NCBI RefSeq assembly: GCF_030272615.1
Contig: NC_081415.1
Coordinates: 367,704,667-367,768,666 of the forward strand
DNA from: Cryptomeria japonica
Taxonomy: Eukaryota > Streptophyta > Pinopsida > Cupressales > Cupressaceae
Length of the DNA stretch: 64,000 nt
Reading direction: 5' to 3'
Below the pieces are notes generated by a model. It did not search any database and had not been told where the DNA came from. It worked only from the letters and a program-made list of their open reading frames with translations. Below are positions 47,281-59,700 of the stretch, in pieces. Numbering within the stretch: the stretch's first letter is position 1; each line of letters begins with the position of its first letter. The position numbers and the translations under genes are program-made.

Positions 47281-48796
47281 TGTTGGCATATGTGTTGAGC
47301 ATGATGACATGATGATATTGTATGTTGTCATTAATGTCAATATGTTGAAGTATGAACCAGTATATTGAAGAAAGCAAACTAGCAAGAGAACCGGTATGAT
47401 GATGTGAACTGGTATATTTGAAAAGGTGAAGCGGTATATTTGTTCAAGTTGAACCGGTATGTTGGTATGAGAACCGGTATATGGAAGTTCTGTATCGGGG
47501 TTTCATTTGGCATGACTATCGGTTCATAGTCTCAACTTCAGGGTTTATAGTTGATGCATTCCAAGCTTGTGTGACTCAATAGATGACATCTTGTGATGAG
47601 TTAGCATTATAATGAAGATCAGATAGTGTTGCCATGTCAGCCTTGTCCGCATGAAGGATTTCCTTGAGGATCTTGCATGAAGATTGATCTTATCTACCTC
47701 GGGAATGCGGGAAGTCTTTGTAAATGGTGGAGAACACGTGATGGGTTATCAGCTTCCTAAAGTGGCAAAGAATGAACGTTAAAGAACATCTTGAGATCTA
47801 TTCAAGACTATTGTATTCAATACAGTATGATTAACGGTCAAGTTTGAATTGATTGAAATGTAAAACCTAAATGTTTAGGGTTTAGGGTTTATGCTACCGA
47901 CCTATTTGTTTCCTATAAGGTTGATGATGTTTTTCAATTTGAGGTTTTTGGAAAATGTTATGTGTGTATCCCAGTGAGTGATACTTGATTCTTGTTAGAC
48001 TAGACAAGTGTGTTGATACCTACAGAGTGTGATTGCAGAAGAAAAGGAGCTAAAGTGGATCTGCCTAGGCATTGAGTGTTGTTATTAGATTAGTGTATTA
48101 CCTGTTGACTTCTAACCATTTCAGCAATTGGAAAATCCCTTAACCGGGTAGCTTTAATAGGATTTTGTGTAAATCCTTTAACAGGGTGACTCAATTCAAT
48201 GAGTTCTTCAAATCCTCTTGCGAGGTAACCTTTAACAGGGTTCTAACCTTTAACCGGGTATTTAGCCATCCCTTAACTGGGTGATCCCTGGTAGGATCGG
48301 TTCTTAGCAGAACCTATTGTAATAGTCTTTAATCGGACTAGGCTCCTAACATAGTGGACATCAAAAGAGTTAAAAGAGAAGCTTGTGGGTATTCATCCCC
48401 ACCATGGTTTTTCCCAGTTGGGTTTCCACGTGAAAAAATCAGTGTGTCATGTGTGATGCCTTTCATGTGATGGTTTAGTGTTTTATGTTAAACTGGTAAA
48501 ATATGTTGAACTAGTAGTCATTATATTTTTGATGATAGATTACTTGTTTAGGCATAAGGATGAAGTGGAAATGAGGTATTAGATTGTATGGAAAGCTAAG
48601 GGTTGCCGGTTTATGCCTTTCACATTCTCACTATGTTTTACCGGTAGTAATCTGATTTAGATCGGTGTTATTGCTTGCCAGTCAAAGTTTAGTGTTTGCA
48701 ATCAAATCAGTTCAGGGAAAGTGTTTTTTCCTATACTAATTCACCCCCCCCCTCTCAGTATTGGTTTGGTACTAATTTCTCATCATTTATTCATCA
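47281..48796 (+). repeat. Element H: 5' LTR of a Ty1/copia element (1,516 bp)
   Basis: TGTTGG...TTCATCA, matching 53193-54713 along its full length. It is followed by a PBS after two bases. It contains repeated accggtat motifs in the first 200 bp and a series of ttaaccgggta-like blocks (about 48140-48290). A cytosine tract (about 48745) lies near the end, as in the solo LTR. Confidence 0.95.
48140..48300 (+). repeat. Short tandem motif cluster in the H LTR
   Basis: The motif c(c/t)ttaac(c/a/t)gggt recurs about six times at 20-45 bp spacing (also at 54050-54200 in the 3' LTR). It is probably a short repeat near the R region. Confidence 0.6.
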
Positions 48797-48798
48797 AT

Positions 48799-48810
48799 TG
48801 GTATCAGAGC
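48799..48810 (+). other. Element H: primer binding site (initiator tRNA-Met)
   Basis: TGGTATCAGAGC, exact to the common plant copia PBS, two bases after the LTR end. Confidence 0.95.
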
Positions 48811-48867
48811 ATCCTTAAGGTCCTCTATGTTGTAAGCTTAACTGCTTGAGGAAAAGATCCTACTCTA

Positions 48868-49729
48868 ATGATGAAGAGGGAAGGTCCAAAGTTCATCAGA
48901 GATAACTTTAAAATATGGAAGACAAAATGAAAAGATACATCAGACTTATGGGTGCTCAACACTGGAGCTATGTTGAGAATTCTTACGTTATCCCTACCGG
49001 TACTCTCACCGATGATCAAAAGAGAGAGATTCAGGAGAATGGGCAAGTCATGGAAGCCCTAATTAACAGTTTATCTGACATTGAGTTTATTGATGTTTAG
49101 GATAAAGACAATCCCAAAGAAGTATGGGATGCTCTTGAGAATATCTATGGTGGTGATGAGCATGTGAAACAAGCTAAGGAAGAGAGCCTTAGGGGAAAGT
49201 TTGAAGACATGTGGATGGTTGAAGGAGAGACCATTCAACAATATGGAATAAGAATTAAAACTATTGTTGGAGACATCAAGAGTGTAGGAGGTACAATAGA
49301 TGATTCTACTATTGTTAGAAAAGTCTTGAGATCCTTATTACCAGTCTATGCAATAAGGGTTGCTGCTATTTAGGAGTTGAGGTCTATAGACAAGACAAAG
49401 GCATCCCTAGACTCCATTATTGCAAAGTTGACCGTATACGAGCTAAATAATTATGATGGAAGTATTCAAAAGACTGAATCAGCCTTTAGAGCATCTGTTG
49501 CACCATCTAGAAAGGGAAAAGAAGCAAGTACCAGTTGTGAACCAAGACAAAGCAGAGAAATGGATGATGAGGAGATCTTGATGGAATTTGAAGCTCTTCT
49601 TGCCAAGATACTTCCTAAGGGAACTGGTAAATACAGAGGTAAGCTCCCTTTTAAATGCTTCTCTTGCAATAGGATAGGACACATTGTTGTAAATGGTACT
49701 AATGGTGATAATAAGGACAAATCGGAGTA
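48868..49729 (+). pseudogene. Element H: copia gag, broken
   Basis: Begins ATG ATG AAG at 48868 (MMKREGPKF), with a frame change near 48910 into the main frame. It includes a UBN2-type Gag region (NPKEVWDALENIYGG, RGKFEDMWMVEGETIQQY, VRKVLRSLLPVYA). TAG stops near 49098 and 49371 stand where CAG would fit. The zinc knuckle CFSCNRIGH (from 49656) has its last Cys changed to Gly at 49695-49697. It ends at a TAG near 49728. Confidence 0.9.
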
Positions 49730-49789
49730 GTTCAAGAAGTTCAAAGGATGAAACAGGAGAAATTGTTTTGTAGCAGTTGATGAAGGTGT

Positions 49790-50060
49790 CACTGATGAGG
49801 AATCAGAAGATGAAGAAAGTGAAGATATTGTGTTTGTAGTAGTCAAGGAAGATGTGTCAGACAAGAAGGCTCTTGTCTCCCGCTTTAATAATTCCAATGA
49901 GTGGATTATTGGCAGTGGCTGTTCTCACCATATGACTGCTGACTAGAGTAAGTTTCTATCTCTAGAAGAGTATGATGGTGGTGTGGTTCATTTTGGTAAT
50001 GATGCACCATGTATGGTAAAAGGCAGAGGGTCCATCTCTCTAAATGGAAAAAGCAGTGCT
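49790..50060 (+). pseudogene. Element H: aspartic protease, catalytic Asp lost
   Basis: After an acidic linker (EESEDEESED) comes EWIIGSGCSHHMTAD. The copia protease motif is D-S-G-C-S-x-H; here GGC (Gly) replaces the Asp codon at 49911-49913. A TAG follows shortly after. The C-terminal part FGNDAPCMVKGRGSISL is normal. Inactive. Confidence 0.85.
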
Positions 50061-50169
50061 GATAATGTGTATTGGGTAGAAGGTCTCAGACACAACCTTT
50101 TGAGCATTGCCCAGCTGAATGATAATGGACTCACTTTGGAATTCAAAGATGGAGTGTACAAAATCAAAA

Positions 50170-51213
50170 GAAAGAATGGTGAATTGATGGTCACTGGTAT
50201 GCAGACCAAAGGTAACTTATTTCAGCTGAATACAAATATCAGTACATGTCTAATGGCTAAGTTTGATGATAGCAGGATATGGCATCAAAGACTCTGCCAT
50301 GTAAACTTTGACAATATTGTAAAGGCGAGTAAGATCAAGGTAGTTAGAGGATTGCTTGTGCTTAGTAAATCGAAAAATCCTTTGTGCAGAGAGTGTCAAC
50401 TGGGGAAAATGTCTTCCTCAACCTTCAAAGGTAAATCTTTCACTGCAAACAATTTACTTGATCTTGTGCATACTGACCTATGTGGTCCTATGAAAACTAG
50501 GAGTGTGCAGGGAGAGGTATTTTATGATTCTTACTGATGATTGCTCAAGAATGATGTGGGTCACATTCTTGAAGGACAAGTCTGAAGCCTTTGGAAAATT
50601 CAAAGCCTTCAGAGCACTAGTTGAAAAAGAAAGCAGTAAAAGGATTAAGTGCCTAAGAACTGATCAAGGAGGAGAATTCACTTCCGGTGAATTCAACAAG
50701 TACTATGAAGAGAATGATATCAAGAGGCAACTATCTGCCCCCCAAACTCCATAACAGAATGGCCTAGCAGAGATAAACAACTAGATTGTAGTTGAAGCAG
50801 CCATAACAATGCTGATCAAAGGAAAAGTTGCTCAGACCTTTTGGAGAGAAGCGGTGAGCACTATAGTCTACACAATGCACCAGGTACTCATCAAAAAGGG
50901 TAAGGATAAAAAACCTTATGAGTATTCGACCGGTAAGACTCCTGTAGTAAGCTACTTTAGAGTGTTTGATAGCAAATGTTATATCAAGAGGAGTGAACAT
51001 CAAAGCAAGTTTGATGCAAAATGTGATGAGGGAATATTCCTAGGGTATTCCACAAAGAGCAAAGCTCTCAAATGTTTCAACAATAGGACTCAGAGAATTA
51101 TTGAAAGCATCAATGTTAGAGTTGATGAAACCTTTGAGAAACCTAAGGAAACTGACAGCGAGCAAGTGGTAGATGAACCGGTACTAACCTTTTGGGAACC
51201 GGTTGCAAAATAG
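50170..51213 (+). pseudogene. Element H: copia integrase
   Basis: The zinc-binding region is WHQRLCHVNFDNI with CRECQLGK (about 50280-50405). Catalytic core: VHTDLCGPM (Asp), then a frameshift near 50515, TDQGGEF (Asp) near 50670 and the region before the Glu with TAA and TAG stops near 50753 and 50784 (NGLAEIN). The C-terminal part is EYSTGKTPVVSYFRVFDSKCY, IFLGYSTKSKALKCFN, then TAG at 51211. The order PR-INT-RT-RH defines Ty1/copia. Inactive. Confidence 0.9.
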
Positions 51214-52289
51214 CCTAGTACTAGTAACTGTGCTCCTACACCGGTAGATACTGATGCTGATGAAGATGAGGATGAAGAAGAAAAGCAAGAGGAAACAACC
51301 AAGATCATTCCTAGGTATGTAAAGTTGAATCATGATCCAAAGCAGATCATAGGAGATAAGGATGCAAGAATTCGTACAAGAAGAAAGGTCAGAGAAAACT
51401 CTTGCATGATCTCTGAATTTGATCCTAAAACTTTCAAAGAGGCACATAAAGATGAAGACTAGATCAAGGCAATGGAAGAGGAACTTGACTAGATAGAAAA
51501 GAATGGTACATGGTCTTTGGTACCCAGACCTGAGCATAAAAATTTCATTGGTACCAAATGGGTTTTCAGAAATAAATTGAATGAAGATGGCTCAGTGGTT
51601 AGAAACAAAGCCAAACTGGTGTGTAAAGGATATGCTCGAGAAGGAGAAGACTATGGAGAAACCTTTGCTCCAGTAGCCAGATTGGAGGGAGTTCGTATGC
51701 TTCTTGCATATGCAGCTTTCAAGGGATTCAAGGTATATCAAATGGATGTAAAATCTGCATTCCTGAATGGAATACTAGAAGAGGAGGTGTATATGGAGAA
51801 ACCAAATGGGTTTGCCCTATCAGAAGATAGTGACATGGTGTGTAGGCTACATAAAGCCTTGTATGGACTAAAGCAGGCACCTAGAGCATGGTATGAATGC
51901 TTACACTCCCATCTTGTGAAGATTGGATTTGAAAGAACAATGAAGATAGCAATATCTACTTGAAATCAAAAGGAGATCAGATTCTGATCTGTGAAGTATT
52001 TGTTGATGACATAATTATTGGTGGAGATGACAAGATGAGTCATAACTTTGTAGATGAGATGAAGAAGGAATTTGAGATGTCACTTATAGGGGAGATTAAG
52101 TTCTTCATTGGACTATAGATTCAACAAATGAAAGATGGAATCTTTATCACTCAGTCCAAGTATGTCAAAGAGGTGTTGAAGACCTTTGGCATGGAAGACA
52201 ACAAACCAGTTGGTACACCGATGGTGACCGGTTGTAAAATATCAAAAGAGGATGACTCAGCATTGGTAAATGAGAAGGAATACTGATCA
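51214..52289 (+). pseudogene. Element H: copia reverse transcriptase
   Basis: The N-terminal part has TAG stops near 51460 and 51490 (TGG or CAG sites). The 148-codon stretch 51517-51963 shows [56 protein letters not shown] and [13 protein letters not shown]. After a frame change near 51950 the catalytic F-V-D-D is at 51999-52010 (EVFVDDIIIGG), then EFEMSLIGEIKFFIGL, a TAG, and KPVGTPM. Two frameshifts and several stops make it inactive. Confidence 0.9.
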
Positions 52290-52952
52290 ATGATTGGTAA
52301 GTTGTACTATGTAGTACATAGAAGATCGGACATTGCACATGCAGTGGGCATTACTGTACAGTTCCAGAAAAGCCCAAGAGAATCCCACTTGGCAGCAATC
52401 AAGTGGATTCTTAGATATCTGAAGGGAACTATTGACTATGGATTATGGTATCCATATAGTAATGATTTCAACCTAAAAGTGTTTATAGATGCTGATTGGG
52501 CTAGTAATGTGGACAAACGAAAGAGCACAACCAGTGGTGCATTCTTTCTTGGTGGTAGACTAGTCTTATGGATGAGTATGAAGCAAAGTTGTATGTCTCA
52601 GTCTACAGTAGAAGCGGAATATGTTGCAGCATTTATGAACTGTACCCAGACAATTTGGATGAAGCATGTATTAAATGGCTTCAAATTTCTTGTATCTGAA
52701 CCAGTAAGTATATTTTGTGACAACACAAGTACAATTAACATTTCCAAGAATCCGGTTTTACATGCTAGAACCAAGCACTTCGAGCTCAAGTATCATTTCT
52801 TGAGGGAGAAGGTTCAGAACAAAGAGGTTGTATTGGAACATGTTTCCAGTAAGGAGCAGTTAGAAAACATATTCACCAAGCCTCTACCGAAGGCTACATT
52901 TACCTATTTGAGAGGTGAATTAGGGGTGATGCCCCTTCAAGAGGTGCACTAA
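52290..52952 (+). pseudogene. Element H: copia RNase H, 220 codons open
   Basis: Open from ATG 52290 to the stop after 52952. It includes the RT-RH linker (IGKLYYVVHRRSDIAHAVG), then FIDADWASNVDKRKSTTSG (first Asp), STVEAEYVAAF (Glu) and SIFCDNTSTINI (Asp), ending EQLENIFTKPLPKATF and YLRGELGV. All catalytic residues are visible. A TGA just before 52290, where CGA would fit, separates it from RT. Element E has the same C-terminal end in diverged form. Confidence 0.9.
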
Positions 52953-53180
52953 AGGTGTGTGCTCCACATCAGTCAGGTATTGCATTGATAAATCTTTTTT
53001 TAGGACTGGTGTGTTGAAGGATGCTACTCCTTAGGGGGAGAGGCATAGTGGAACATAGATGTGTATGCCTCCAATTTGGCATTGTTGTCAAAGGGGGAGA
53101 AGATGTGAAGCAAAGAAGAAATCTACAGTATTGGGGAGATGTGAAGCAAAGAGATATCTTTATATATTGCCATCAATGCC
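52953..53180 (+). other. Element H: 3' untranslated internal sequence
   Basis: Non-coding spacer with purine-rich blocks (tagggggaga near 53032 and aaagggggaga near 53090) before the PPT. These could be secondary plus-strand primers. Confidence 0.6.
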
Positions 53181-53190
53181 AAAGGGGGAG
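53181..53190 (+). other. Element H: polypurine tract
   Basis: AAAGGGGGAG, two bases before the 3' LTR at 53193, preceded by catcaatgcc as in element E. Confidence 0.9.
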
Positions 53191-53192
53191 AT

Positions 53193-54713
53193 TGTTGGCA
53201 TATGTGCTGAGCATGATGACATGATGATATTGTATGTTGTCATTGATGTCAATATGCTGAAGTATGAAACAATATATTGAAGAAAGAAAACTGGCAAGAG
53301 AACTGGTATGATGATGTGAACTGGTATATGTGAAAAGGTGAAGCAATATATTTGTTCAAGGTCAACTAGTATGTTGGTATGAGAACCGGTATATAGAAGT
53401 TATGTATCGGGGTTTCATTAGGCATGACTACTGGTTGGTAGTCTCAACTTCAAGGTTTCTGGTTGATGCATTCCAAGCCTGTGTGACTCAACTGATGACA
53501 TCTTGTGATGAGTTAGTATTATAATGAAGATCAGATGGTGTTGCCAAGTCAGCCTTCTGCACGTGAAGGATTTCCTTGAGGATCTTGCATGGAGATTGAT
53601 CTTATCTACCTCGGGAATGCGCAAAGTCTCTATAAACGATGGAGAATGCGTGATGGGTTATCAGCTTCCTAAAGTGGCAAAAAATGAATGTTGGAGAATG
53701 TCTTGAGATCTGTTCAAGACTGTTGTATTCAATGCAGTATGATTAACGATCAGGATTGAACCGATTGAAATGTAAAACCTAAAAGTTTAGGGTTTAGGGT
53801 TTATGCTACCGACCTATCTGTTTCCTATAAGTTCGATGATGTTTTCCATTTTGAGGTTGCTGGAAAATGTTATGTGTGTATCCCAGTGAGTGATACTTGA
53901 TTCTTGCCAGACTAGAGAAGTGTGTTGATACCTGTAGAGTGTGATTGCAGAAGAAAAGGAGCTACAGTGGATCTGCCTTGGCATTGAGTGCTGTTATCAG
54001 ATCAGTGTATTACCTGTTGACTTCTATCCATTTCAGCAGTTGGAAAATCCCTTAACCGGGTAGCTTTAATAGGCTTTTGTGTAAATCCTTTAACAGGGTG
54101 ACTCAATTCAATGAGTTCTTCAAATCCTCTTGCAAGGTAACCTTTAACAGGGTTCTATCCTTTAACTGGGTATTTAGCCATCCCTTAACCAGGTGATCCC
54201 TAGCAGGATCGGTTCCTAGCAGAACCTATTGTAATAGTCTTTAACCAGACTAGGCTCCTAATAGAGTGAACTTCAAAAGAGTTCAAAGAGTAGCTTGTGG
54301 GTATTCATCCCCACCATGGTTTTTCCCCATTGGGTTTCCATGTGAAAAAAAAATCAGTGTGTCATGTGTGATGCCTTTCATATGATGGTTTAGTGTTTTA
54401 TGTCAAACTGGTAAAATATGTTGAACTAATAGTCATTATATTTCTGATGATAGATTACTTGTTTAGGCATAAGAGTGAAGTGGAAATGAGGTATTAGATT
54501 GTATGGAAAGCTAAGGGTTACCGGTTTATGTCTTTCACATTCTCACTATGTTTTACCAGTAGTAATCTAATTTAGACCAATGTTATTGCTTGCCAGTCAA
54601 AGTTTAGTGTTTGCAGTCAAACTAGTCCAGGGAAAGTGTTTTTGCCTGTACTGATTCACCCCCCCCCCCTCTCAGTACCAGTTTGGTACTAACTATTCAT
54701 CATTTATTCATCA
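53193..54713 (+). repeat. Element H: 3' LTR (1,521 bp)
   Basis: Full-length partner of 47281-48796, TGTTGG...TTCATCA. The visible differences are mostly transitions. Confidence 0.95.
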
Positions 54714-54986
54714 TGGGTTCACCTAGTGATTCAAAGATCCTGTCGGTTATACCCTAAGCGGTCTTCTATCAATCTTGCACCTTTCTTCTCTTACAGTGGA
54801 ACACCTTCACCGATCATCACTCTTGCCAAAACACCTCATTCACATCTTCATCAGATGAGAGCTTAACACCTCTGCACCTTTCCATCTTTACCAGTGGATA
54901 TACTTACTGGTAACCACCTTGATGACACCATGTCATCAATCTTGAACCATTTCCATCTGAGGCATCTGCATATCAGTTACACTCTC
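54714..54986 (-). repeat. Element G LTR remnant, second piece (with H target duplication)
   Basis: Begins with TGGGT, the right-hand H target duplication (54714-54718). It continues the sequence interrupted at 47280 and ends at the solo LTR. Confidence 0.45.
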
Positions 54987-55791
54987 TGTTGACATATGCA
55001 CACTCCAATGAGACATTGTATGTGATTGAAGGTTTTGTCATTGATGGCAACCTTACAATCCTATGGCACTGGCAAGGCATTACACCGGCAAGGCATTACA
55101 CTAGCAAGATAGTTCACCAGCATCAATAGATCACACTCTACACCGACACAAAGAAATGAAGCATACCAGCACAGAGGCCGACAGGATTTTTGTTATATTA
55201 TATTTTGTTTATTATTGTAAAAACCTTGAAAGCCAACTTGGCAAGTTGTAAAATGACTCTTATATATAAAAAAGATCATTGTAGACATTTGGTAAGGGAT
55301 GTAAGCGAAAAAGGAAGATATTAGGCTGACCTACTATGCAAAATATAGGTTAAAGGTTTTATGTAAAGAACAGAGCAGAAACTGGTACTGGATCAAGCAT
55401 TATAGATTCTATTGTAAAGTAGTACAAGATATTGGATTTGTATAATCCACATTGTAAGTCAGTGAGACTTCCCATTGAGCAGTGAGCTCTAGGTAGTTAG
55501 CCTTCCTGCATGTGCAGGCCTCCTTTTGTAAGTAATATTCTCTTATTGGCTAGTAAGTGGATATTGTGGGTCACAAATCCCACTGAGGTTTTTCCCACAT
55601 CGGGTTTTCTCGTTAAATCCTTGTGTTATGGTGTGCTTTTCATGTGGATGTTTTTAATTCTATTTATTTCATTATTTATTGCATACCAGTACACTGTTAT
55701 AATATGTTCTGCATGTTTTAAGTTGAGAAATTCTAATTACCGTTTAGATATTGATTCACCCCCCCTCTCAGTATTTGTGAGTTTCCTAACA
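54987..55791 (+). repeat. Solo LTR, copia-type (805 bp)
   Basis: TGTTGA...CTAACA with perfect 5-bp direct repeats CTCTC on both sides (54982-54986 and 55792-55796). No PBS follows and no PPT precedes it. The internal layout (cacactcc near the start, ttgtcattgatggcaacc, gggtcacaaatcccact near 55570, gattcacccccc near 55755) matches the element F and H LTR plans. A solo LTR arises by recombination between the two LTRs of one insertion. Confidence 0.9.
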
Positions 55792-56096
55792 CTCTCTATC
55801 TGCAGTTGCCCAAACTTGCCTTCTTCTTCATCAGACGAACACCATCTCAACCAGTTTGTCAAGGTGACAAATATATCCTTCAACCGACCAGCATCTTTCT
55901 CTCTTACAGATTTCATCATTTACAGGTTGTTATAGCATACCGATCTCCTGTCCATATCTTCAACACAAGTCAAACACTAACTTGTGTACCAGTGACTCCA
56001 ATGGCCACCGGTGACGTGCTAAGCTAGGTGACACACATCTCTTATACTGGTAGCCATCCTATACCAGTTGACATCAATGACAACACAATTCCAACA
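55792..56096 (-). repeat. Element G LTR remnant, third piece (LTR start)
   Basis: Starts with the CTCTC duplication of the solo LTR and ends at CCAACA (56096). Read on the minus strand this begins TGTTGGAATTGTGTTGTCAT, the start of a copia-type LTR. Confidence 0.5.
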
Positions 56097-56278
56097 AGAG
56101 AGACTAGGGGGGAGAGGGGGTAAGAGAGAGAAAAGAATATAGGAAGATAGGAAGATAATAGGATAAGGAGAGGAGGAAGAGAGAGGGGGAGTGAGAGAGG
56201 AGATTGGGAGAGAGGGAGAGGGAGGTCAAAGATGGGGAGAATAGGATAAAGAGAGGGAGAGAGAGGGAGATTGGGAAA

Positions 56279-56349
<71 letters not shown>

Positions 56350-56480
56350 AGAAAAGGGTGAGAGACTCGACAGAGAGAGAAGTGTGAGGGGGAGAGATAT
56401 GAGATAGAACTCAAGGAGGATAATTAGGGCTCAAAATAGATAGAGATGGTGATGGGGGAAGGAAGACAAGAGAGAGGAAA
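56097..56480. repeat. GA-rich tract with (GA)33 microsatellite
   Basis: A purine-rich plus strand throughout, with an uninterrupted GA run at 56281-56346. The arginine/glutamate open frames here are artefacts of the repeat. Confidence 0.95.
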
Positions 56481-56504
56481 AGAAGAGAGACATGCATGTA
56501 TACA

Positions 56505-56605
56505 AACATATATACATATATATGTATAATATATTTATATATAACTATAGATATGCATATATACATACATAAACACATATTATATATGTATGTGTATACA
56601 TATGT
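56505..56605. repeat. AT-rich dinucleotide-like repeat
   Basis: Runs of atatat/acatatat with tatgtg variants. Low-complexity sequence, no gene. Confidence 0.85.
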
Positions 56606-56650
56606 GTAGTAAATGCTAAGTTTACAAGCATACATTATTATGTCTACATA

Positions 56651-56748
56651 ACCCATACGAGTTATGTAGAACTATGAATAGTACTTTTTGTTTTTCAAAA
56701 CCCGTGTGGGTTATGGAGAACTGTGAATAGTACTTTTTGTTTTTCAAA
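56651..56748. repeat. 49-bp tandem repeat, two copies
   Basis: The block gaac(t)a/gtgaatagtactttttg starts at 56669 and 56718 (period 49). Each copy begins with a short inverted repeat of the type aacccgtgtgggtt. Confidence 0.8.
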
Positions 56749-59700
56749 ACCCGTATAGGTTTTGGCTTGGTAAGAGGGTTGGAAAATGACCCTAAGGCTT
56801 GCAATCCCATTTTCGCCCCATTTTTGTCCCCTTACATGTTTTTTCATCTTCCAAAATGATTTCTCGACTTCGTTGTCATCAGGTTTACAAATGATCAAGA
56901 GGGTATCTCTAAAATTACCACCATAATCTCACATGTATTCTCAATTTTCTGACCATATAACTTTTTCTATTTTTGGACAACATTAGCATAGTAAACTTTA
57001 ATTTTCTTTACCAGTTCCTTGACAGTCCTCATAGACATATGTCTACCATTTTTTAAATAACTTTTGATATACTTCACCAAATTCAAAATAAATTACATAT
57101 TATTGTTCTACACTAGATTCTATACACTTTTAAAAAAATAAGTTTGCATTTTCAATTATTTTGATGCAAGTTATGCCCAACACACAAATAGGTACCAAAT
57201 TTTTAAGATGCGGTCACTTCAAAAAGTCATAAAAAAAAAATACTCAACGGAAAATTACAAAAAAATACACAATTTCTAGATCTCACTCTTACCTATCATA
57301 ATACCAAAGGTTTTTGCAAAATGGTAAATTTAACTATATATTTTGTGCAGCGCACAGAAACAGCTATGTTATGTTTTTCTAAAAAAACCAGGAACAATTT
57401 TTCATGCGTGAGAGGTTTGACCCTCTTAATATTATCCAATTTTAAAAAAATTTAGTAGTTTAGAAACTAGATTCAGAGAAATAAAATTCTTATTCTTTTC
57501 TCAACTCCTATTTTTTAGTGCATGACCTTCAAATATCCCTTTGAAGTTCAAGTTTACCAGCTTTCAGAAAAAAAAAAAAAAAAAAAAAAAAGTGGCCACT
57601 TATACCCTCTTTTTGTTCACCATCTTGGTGCACTTACCCAAGGCCATCAAAATATCTTTGCTTCTAAGAGAATATGCATTGCATTTGATGAACTCCAATG
57701 ACTTCTTCATTGCTTCTCTTTGTTAATGATTCCAGCAGCTATCAATGCATCATTTTTTATTATATTTTTTCAATGACCCTTGACTCAGCTACTTTCAAGG
57801 AAATGTTTTGCAACCTTTGAATCACTACTAATTTGGCTTTAATTTCTAGTTCTCGAGCATCTACAATGAACTAAAAAATTGGCTATAAGGAGGCATTAAA
57901 TTTTTTAATCTTCTCCCCATAAGACACATATAATTGTTGGAGTTGTTGGTGCCTTCAAATTTCTCCCAAATTTGAAGTGCCTATATTGTAAAATCAATTG
58001 CAACACTCAGAGGTACACCTATAAAGTTTCCCCAAGTAGCTCACTTTAGAGAGCTGCATTTTGAAGCCAGTTGACTATTATGAGAAATGGCTTTGGGAAT
58101 GTGTTCAAATGCTATCATTTAGTGCATATGTCCATTTGCAACTTCCCAAGATCAGATCTAATGAGTTTCTTGCATTTGGATTTTTATTTCATGGCCTAAT
58201 GACCTGCATGTCAAAGTGAGCATTCCCCATGATTCTTTGTATATTCATCTACCACTTTTGTTTTTTGTAGCATCCTAACACCTCATTTGGTAATTTTTCA
58301 AAATCAAATCTAGATGGACTTTACAAGGGTTGGGAATCAACACTTCCAAAAGTTTTCAAAGAAGGCAAGTTTGGGTATGAATATTTTGCAAATATGATGG
58401 AATTGATCAAAATCCCATTGCACACATGCTCAAGGTACCTAAATGTATCATTTTTCTAAGTGACGACCCCTAAAATAGAGTTTGGAATTTTTTCAAATCA
58501 GTGTTTGGACAAATTTTAGAAAGTTTTGAAAGGTGCACTTTCAGAAAATGTCTGAGTAGGCAACTTCAAGGACTAAAATGTTGTACCCCAGGCATCATCA
58601 TGAGCATCTATTTGGCATTCTGGAATCCCTGTATGACATTCTACAAGTGTGTCAGTTTCTAGGACTCAGAGAGGTGATTTGACCAGCTTTTTAGAGCAAT
58701 TATGGAGGCTTTTTGGGTTGTTTTGGTCATAGTGTAGAGATTTGGAACGTCGAATTAAATGACAATGAATTCAATCCTTTGAATCCAGAACATGTCTAGT
58801 TTAGGTTTCAGAGCATTTTCAAAGGTCAGTTGTTCAAGAATTTTTATTTTTTTAGTTGAGACCCGACTAATGTTGTGGCACAATGTGTTCAATTAATGCT
58901 CATGTATAAGTAATGTGTGTTATTTAAATCATTTAGATTCAAATTTATTTGTATTATTGAGGAGGTGATATTATTTAAATCACTTAGTTGGTTTAAAAGG
59001 GAAATTGTTGGAAATAAACAAGAAGAAAGTTACCTAAATCATTTTAATTGATTTGATGAAAGGATGGGTAAAATACATTGAAATCATTCTTCATAATGAT
59101 TTAAACCTTATGCTAATATCTTCATTATTTGTAAAAAGTATTGGTGGGACCATTTCACTTATGCCTCGCTTATCGTAAAATTGCAAGTGAAAATTTTAAA
59201 AGGGGGTGCAAGAGTGTAGGGCAACCATTGAGTTGCATGAAAGTCTCAAATGTATCAACCCCACACACCTGCAAATAAAATTAGGGCAACACAAATTTTG
59301 AGCTAGTGAGACTAAGGTTTTTAGTGTTTTCTCCATGCCTATGCTGGAATGGAACTTTGGAATAGTGTGTGTACATGCTTCAAAGAATAATTAATGAGGA
59401 ATTTCGATAGATGGCATAGCTACAATGCTCGATAAAGATGCATCCAAAATGTGAAAGTATAGAGGAGGTGCGTGAACTATTTGATACCATTCTCAAAGAA
59501 ATTGTGGTCTCATGGAAGCAATGATCTACAAAATATACACAAAATAAATGTTTTGAAAAGGGTTTAAAATATTTCAAGTGTAAATGCCATAGTCCATAGC
59601 CTTTGTCACCTCCCTACTAGTGTCAATATGGGAATAGTAAACGATTTGCATAAAGTATGTTTTTTGAAATGGTTTTCGAAAGCATTCAAGCAAAATGAAA

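Noticed and set aside
48140-48300. Coding repeats in the H LTR
   Set aside because: The motif recurs at irregular spacing with stops in all frames; it is non-coding LTR sequence.
56204-56414. Open frames with long arginine/glutamate or serine/leucine repeats
   Set aside because: They are translations of the (GA)n microsatellite, open in several frames only because of the repeat.
57568-57591. Poly-A run as the tail of a LINE, SINE or processed pseudogene
   Set aside because: No RT, no recognisable retroposed sequence upstream and no flanking duplication seen.
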